Shown: piece after piece, positions 6,145 to 7,003 of the stretch | How the letters are laid out: the number at the start of each line of letters is the position of its first letter | Numbering within the stretch: the first letter of the stretch is position 1 | NCBI GenBank assembly: GCA_000432655.1 | Contig: HF986329.1 | Coordinates: 6,001-13,003 of the forward strand | Length of the DNA stretch: 7,003 bases | DNA from: Bacteroides sp. CAG:1060 | Lineage (GTDB): Bacteria; Bacteroidota; Bacteroidia; Bacteroidales; UBA932 | Direction of reading: 5' to 3' | Made by a program: the position numbers and the translations under genes | The notes under the pieces: model-generated | The model's database searches: none | Told to the model about the DNA's origin: nothing | Seen by the model: only the letters and a program-made list of their open reading frames with translations

Positions 6145-6152
6145 TATTTTTG
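6145..6152 (+). promoter_or_regulatory. Bacteroidetes -7 element for the plus-strand lipoprotein/efflux operon
   Basis: TATTTTTG matches TAnnTTTG. It lies 49 nt before the ATG at 6202, placing the transcription start near 6157-6160 with a leader of about 42-45 nt. No good -33 TTTG is present at the expected distance; instead the CGGCAC inverted repeats occupy the upstream flank, so activation or repression from that site is plausible. Confidence 0.55.
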
Positions 6153-6201
6153 TAGGAGAGCCTGAGAGTAAATGAAAATCCTGATTTAAAAGTAAATTGA
6201 T

Positions 6202-6711
6202 ATGAATAAAAGGATCGTCATTGCCTTTGTCGCGCTGATTCTGGGCGCATGCGGCAAAGAGCCGGGGAAGGAGTTCATGGGAAGTTATTCTTACAGAATG
6301 TCAGGCAGCATCGACATGGTGGCCGAGCCGCTTGCCGAAGGCGAGACTTCCGTGGCTCCGGATTCGTTTACCATTACACTTGCCAATCAGATGGGGTCTT
6401 TGGATATAGTGACTCTTGATGCCGATAAGGAGACATTGTTCGTGTCTTTACGGCCGCTGAACGGGTCGATAATGTCTTTTGAGGCTAAAGTCGCTGACGG
6501 ACTTTTGGTGCTGTCTCCTCGCGCCGTGCGCCTGAAAGGGTCGAGCGGAGGGTTGGAATCCGGATGGTATGATGTCACTTTGGGAGGCTCCGCAAAGAGG
6601 TTGAGCAACCTCCTGCATATAAACTTTGTAGCAAGCGGAGAAATGGAATATCTTGACCGGCGATACAGCGTGTCGGGTAGCGATATAGAATGTGTAGGAA
6701 CAATCAATTAA
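6202..6711 (+). CDS. Small lipoprotein of unknown function
   Basis: This is a 169-residue protein. The lipoprotein signal is plain: MNKR, a hydrophobic run, then lipobox LGAC with Cys at residue 17 followed by GKEPGKEF. The mature part is about 150 residues, without further membrane segments, and looks all-beta: alternating strands such as GSYSYRMSGSIDMV, LANQMGSLDIVTL, KETLFVSLRPL, MSFEAKVADGLLVLSP and LHINFVASGEMEYLDRRYSV. That pattern and size recall small lipocalin-like or beta-sandwich lipoproteins of Bacteroidales, but I do not recognise a named family. Its stop is 14 nt before the start of an RND-type adaptor gene, so the two are probably co-transcribed from the TATTTTTG promoter. That makes an accessory role at the envelope, perhaps linked to the efflux system, possible but unproven. 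It is divergent from the fimbrial operon. Confidence 0.8.
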   Translation: MNKRIVIAFVALILGACGKEPGKEFMGSYSYRMSGSIDMVAEPLAEGETSVAPDSFTITLANQMGSLDIVTLDADKETLFVSLRPLNGSIMSFEAKVADGLLVLSPRAVRLKGSSGGLESGWYDVTLGGSAKRLSNLLHINFVASGEMEYLDRRYSVSGSDIECVGTIN

Positions 6712-6725
6712 TCGGTGTAGGACCT

Positions 6726-7003
6726 ATGAAAGGAGTCAGATTGTTGTATATCATGTCTTTGGTCCTGCTTGTAATCCCGTCGTGCAGATACCGCGACGTC
6801 CGGATTGCGCATGAGGCCGCAACTGTGAAGGTGAGTGTCATGTCGGTGTCAGAGTCAAGGACAGCGGGGACAAGTGCGTTTATCGGTTCGCTGGAGCCTG
6901 TACGGAAAACAACTCTTTCTGCCCGTCACTCCGGCACTCTTGTGGAACTGAAAGTGCGCAAGGGGGATAAGGTGACAAAAGGACAGGTTGTGGCAGGGGG
7001 TGG
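6726..7003 (+). CDS. RND efflux periplasmic adaptor (HlyD/MFP family), N-terminal part
   Basis: The first 92 codons are visible and the gene runs off the right edge. The ATG at 6726 gives a lipoprotein signal ending IPSC with Cys at residue 20. An in-frame ATG at residue 10 would shorten the signal. Residues about 51-90 (AFIGSLEPVRKTTLSARHSG, then TLVELKVRKGDKVTKGQVVA) are the first half of the lipoyl-like domain of membrane fusion proteins. The sequence shows the usual 'G.l.p.....s...G.l.el.vk.Gd.VkkGqvla' pattern. Such adaptors bridge an inner-membrane RND pump and a TolC-like outer-membrane channel for export of drugs, bile salts, metals or other small molecules. The pump and channel genes would be expected to the right, outside the window. 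Substrate cannot be told. The last few residues (AGG) differ from the usual Ala-Arg/Thr-hydrophobic, possibly only local variation. Confidence 0.85.
   Translation, partial: MKGVRLLYIMSLVLLVIPSCRYRDVRIAHEAATVKVSVMSVSESRTAGTSAFIGSLEPVRKTTLSARHSGTLVELKVRKGDKVTKGQVVAGG

Noticed and set aside
1..7003. tRNA, rRNA, CRISPR array, insertion sequence or transposase
   Set aside because: No cloverleaf, array of spaced repeats, transposase frame or terminal inverted repeats could be seen on reading both strands.

Overview
The window looks like chromosome of a Bacteroidales bacterium (Bacteroides, Parabacteroides, Prevotella or Alistipes type; genus not resolved). Three things point there: fimbrillin-type lipoproteins, a DUF5119-like protein and a DUF3575-type outer-membrane protein in one cluster; perfect Bacteroidetes -7 promoter elements (TAnnTTTG) on both strands of the divergent intergenic region; and no strong Shine-Dalgarno sites before most genes.

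Positions about 6024 down to 1 (minus strand) form one fimbrial operon that runs off the left edge. In transcription order it holds: an OmpA-like domain ORF (5984-5262); the DUF3575-type barrel that should be its C-terminal half but lies in another frame (5274-4663); a DUF5119-like, Mfa2/FimB-type lipoprotein (4666-3629, start overlapping the previous stop as ATGA); a first fimbrillin (3609-2536); a 103-nt gap with two strong hairpins; a second fimbrillin (2432-1452); a third (1447-404); and a fourth, unassigned fimbrial-type lipoprotein cut by the window edge (397-1). Five of the products carry lipoprotein signals. This fits the known export route of type V (FimA/Mfa1) fimbriae, in which subunits reach the surface as lipoproteins and polymerise by strand exchange. 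The OmpA-like/barrel protein would provide the outer-membrane and cell-wall link.

Positions 5985-6201 are a divergent regulatory region with one promoter per strand and a nested set of CGGCAC/GTGCCG inverted repeats between them. To the right, on the plus strand, are a small unrecognised lipoprotein (6202-6711) and the start of an RND-efflux periplasmic adaptor lipoprotein (6726 to the window end).

The most notable feature is at 5276-5283. A run of eight G (minus strand), next to a 24-nt tandem duplication, splits what should be one 440-residue OmpA-like/DUF3575 protein. One more G, or two fewer, restores a continuous frame. This is either a phase-variable switch, a programmed or transcriptional slippage site, a real inactivation, or a homopolymer sequencing error. 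The sequence alone cannot decide among these.
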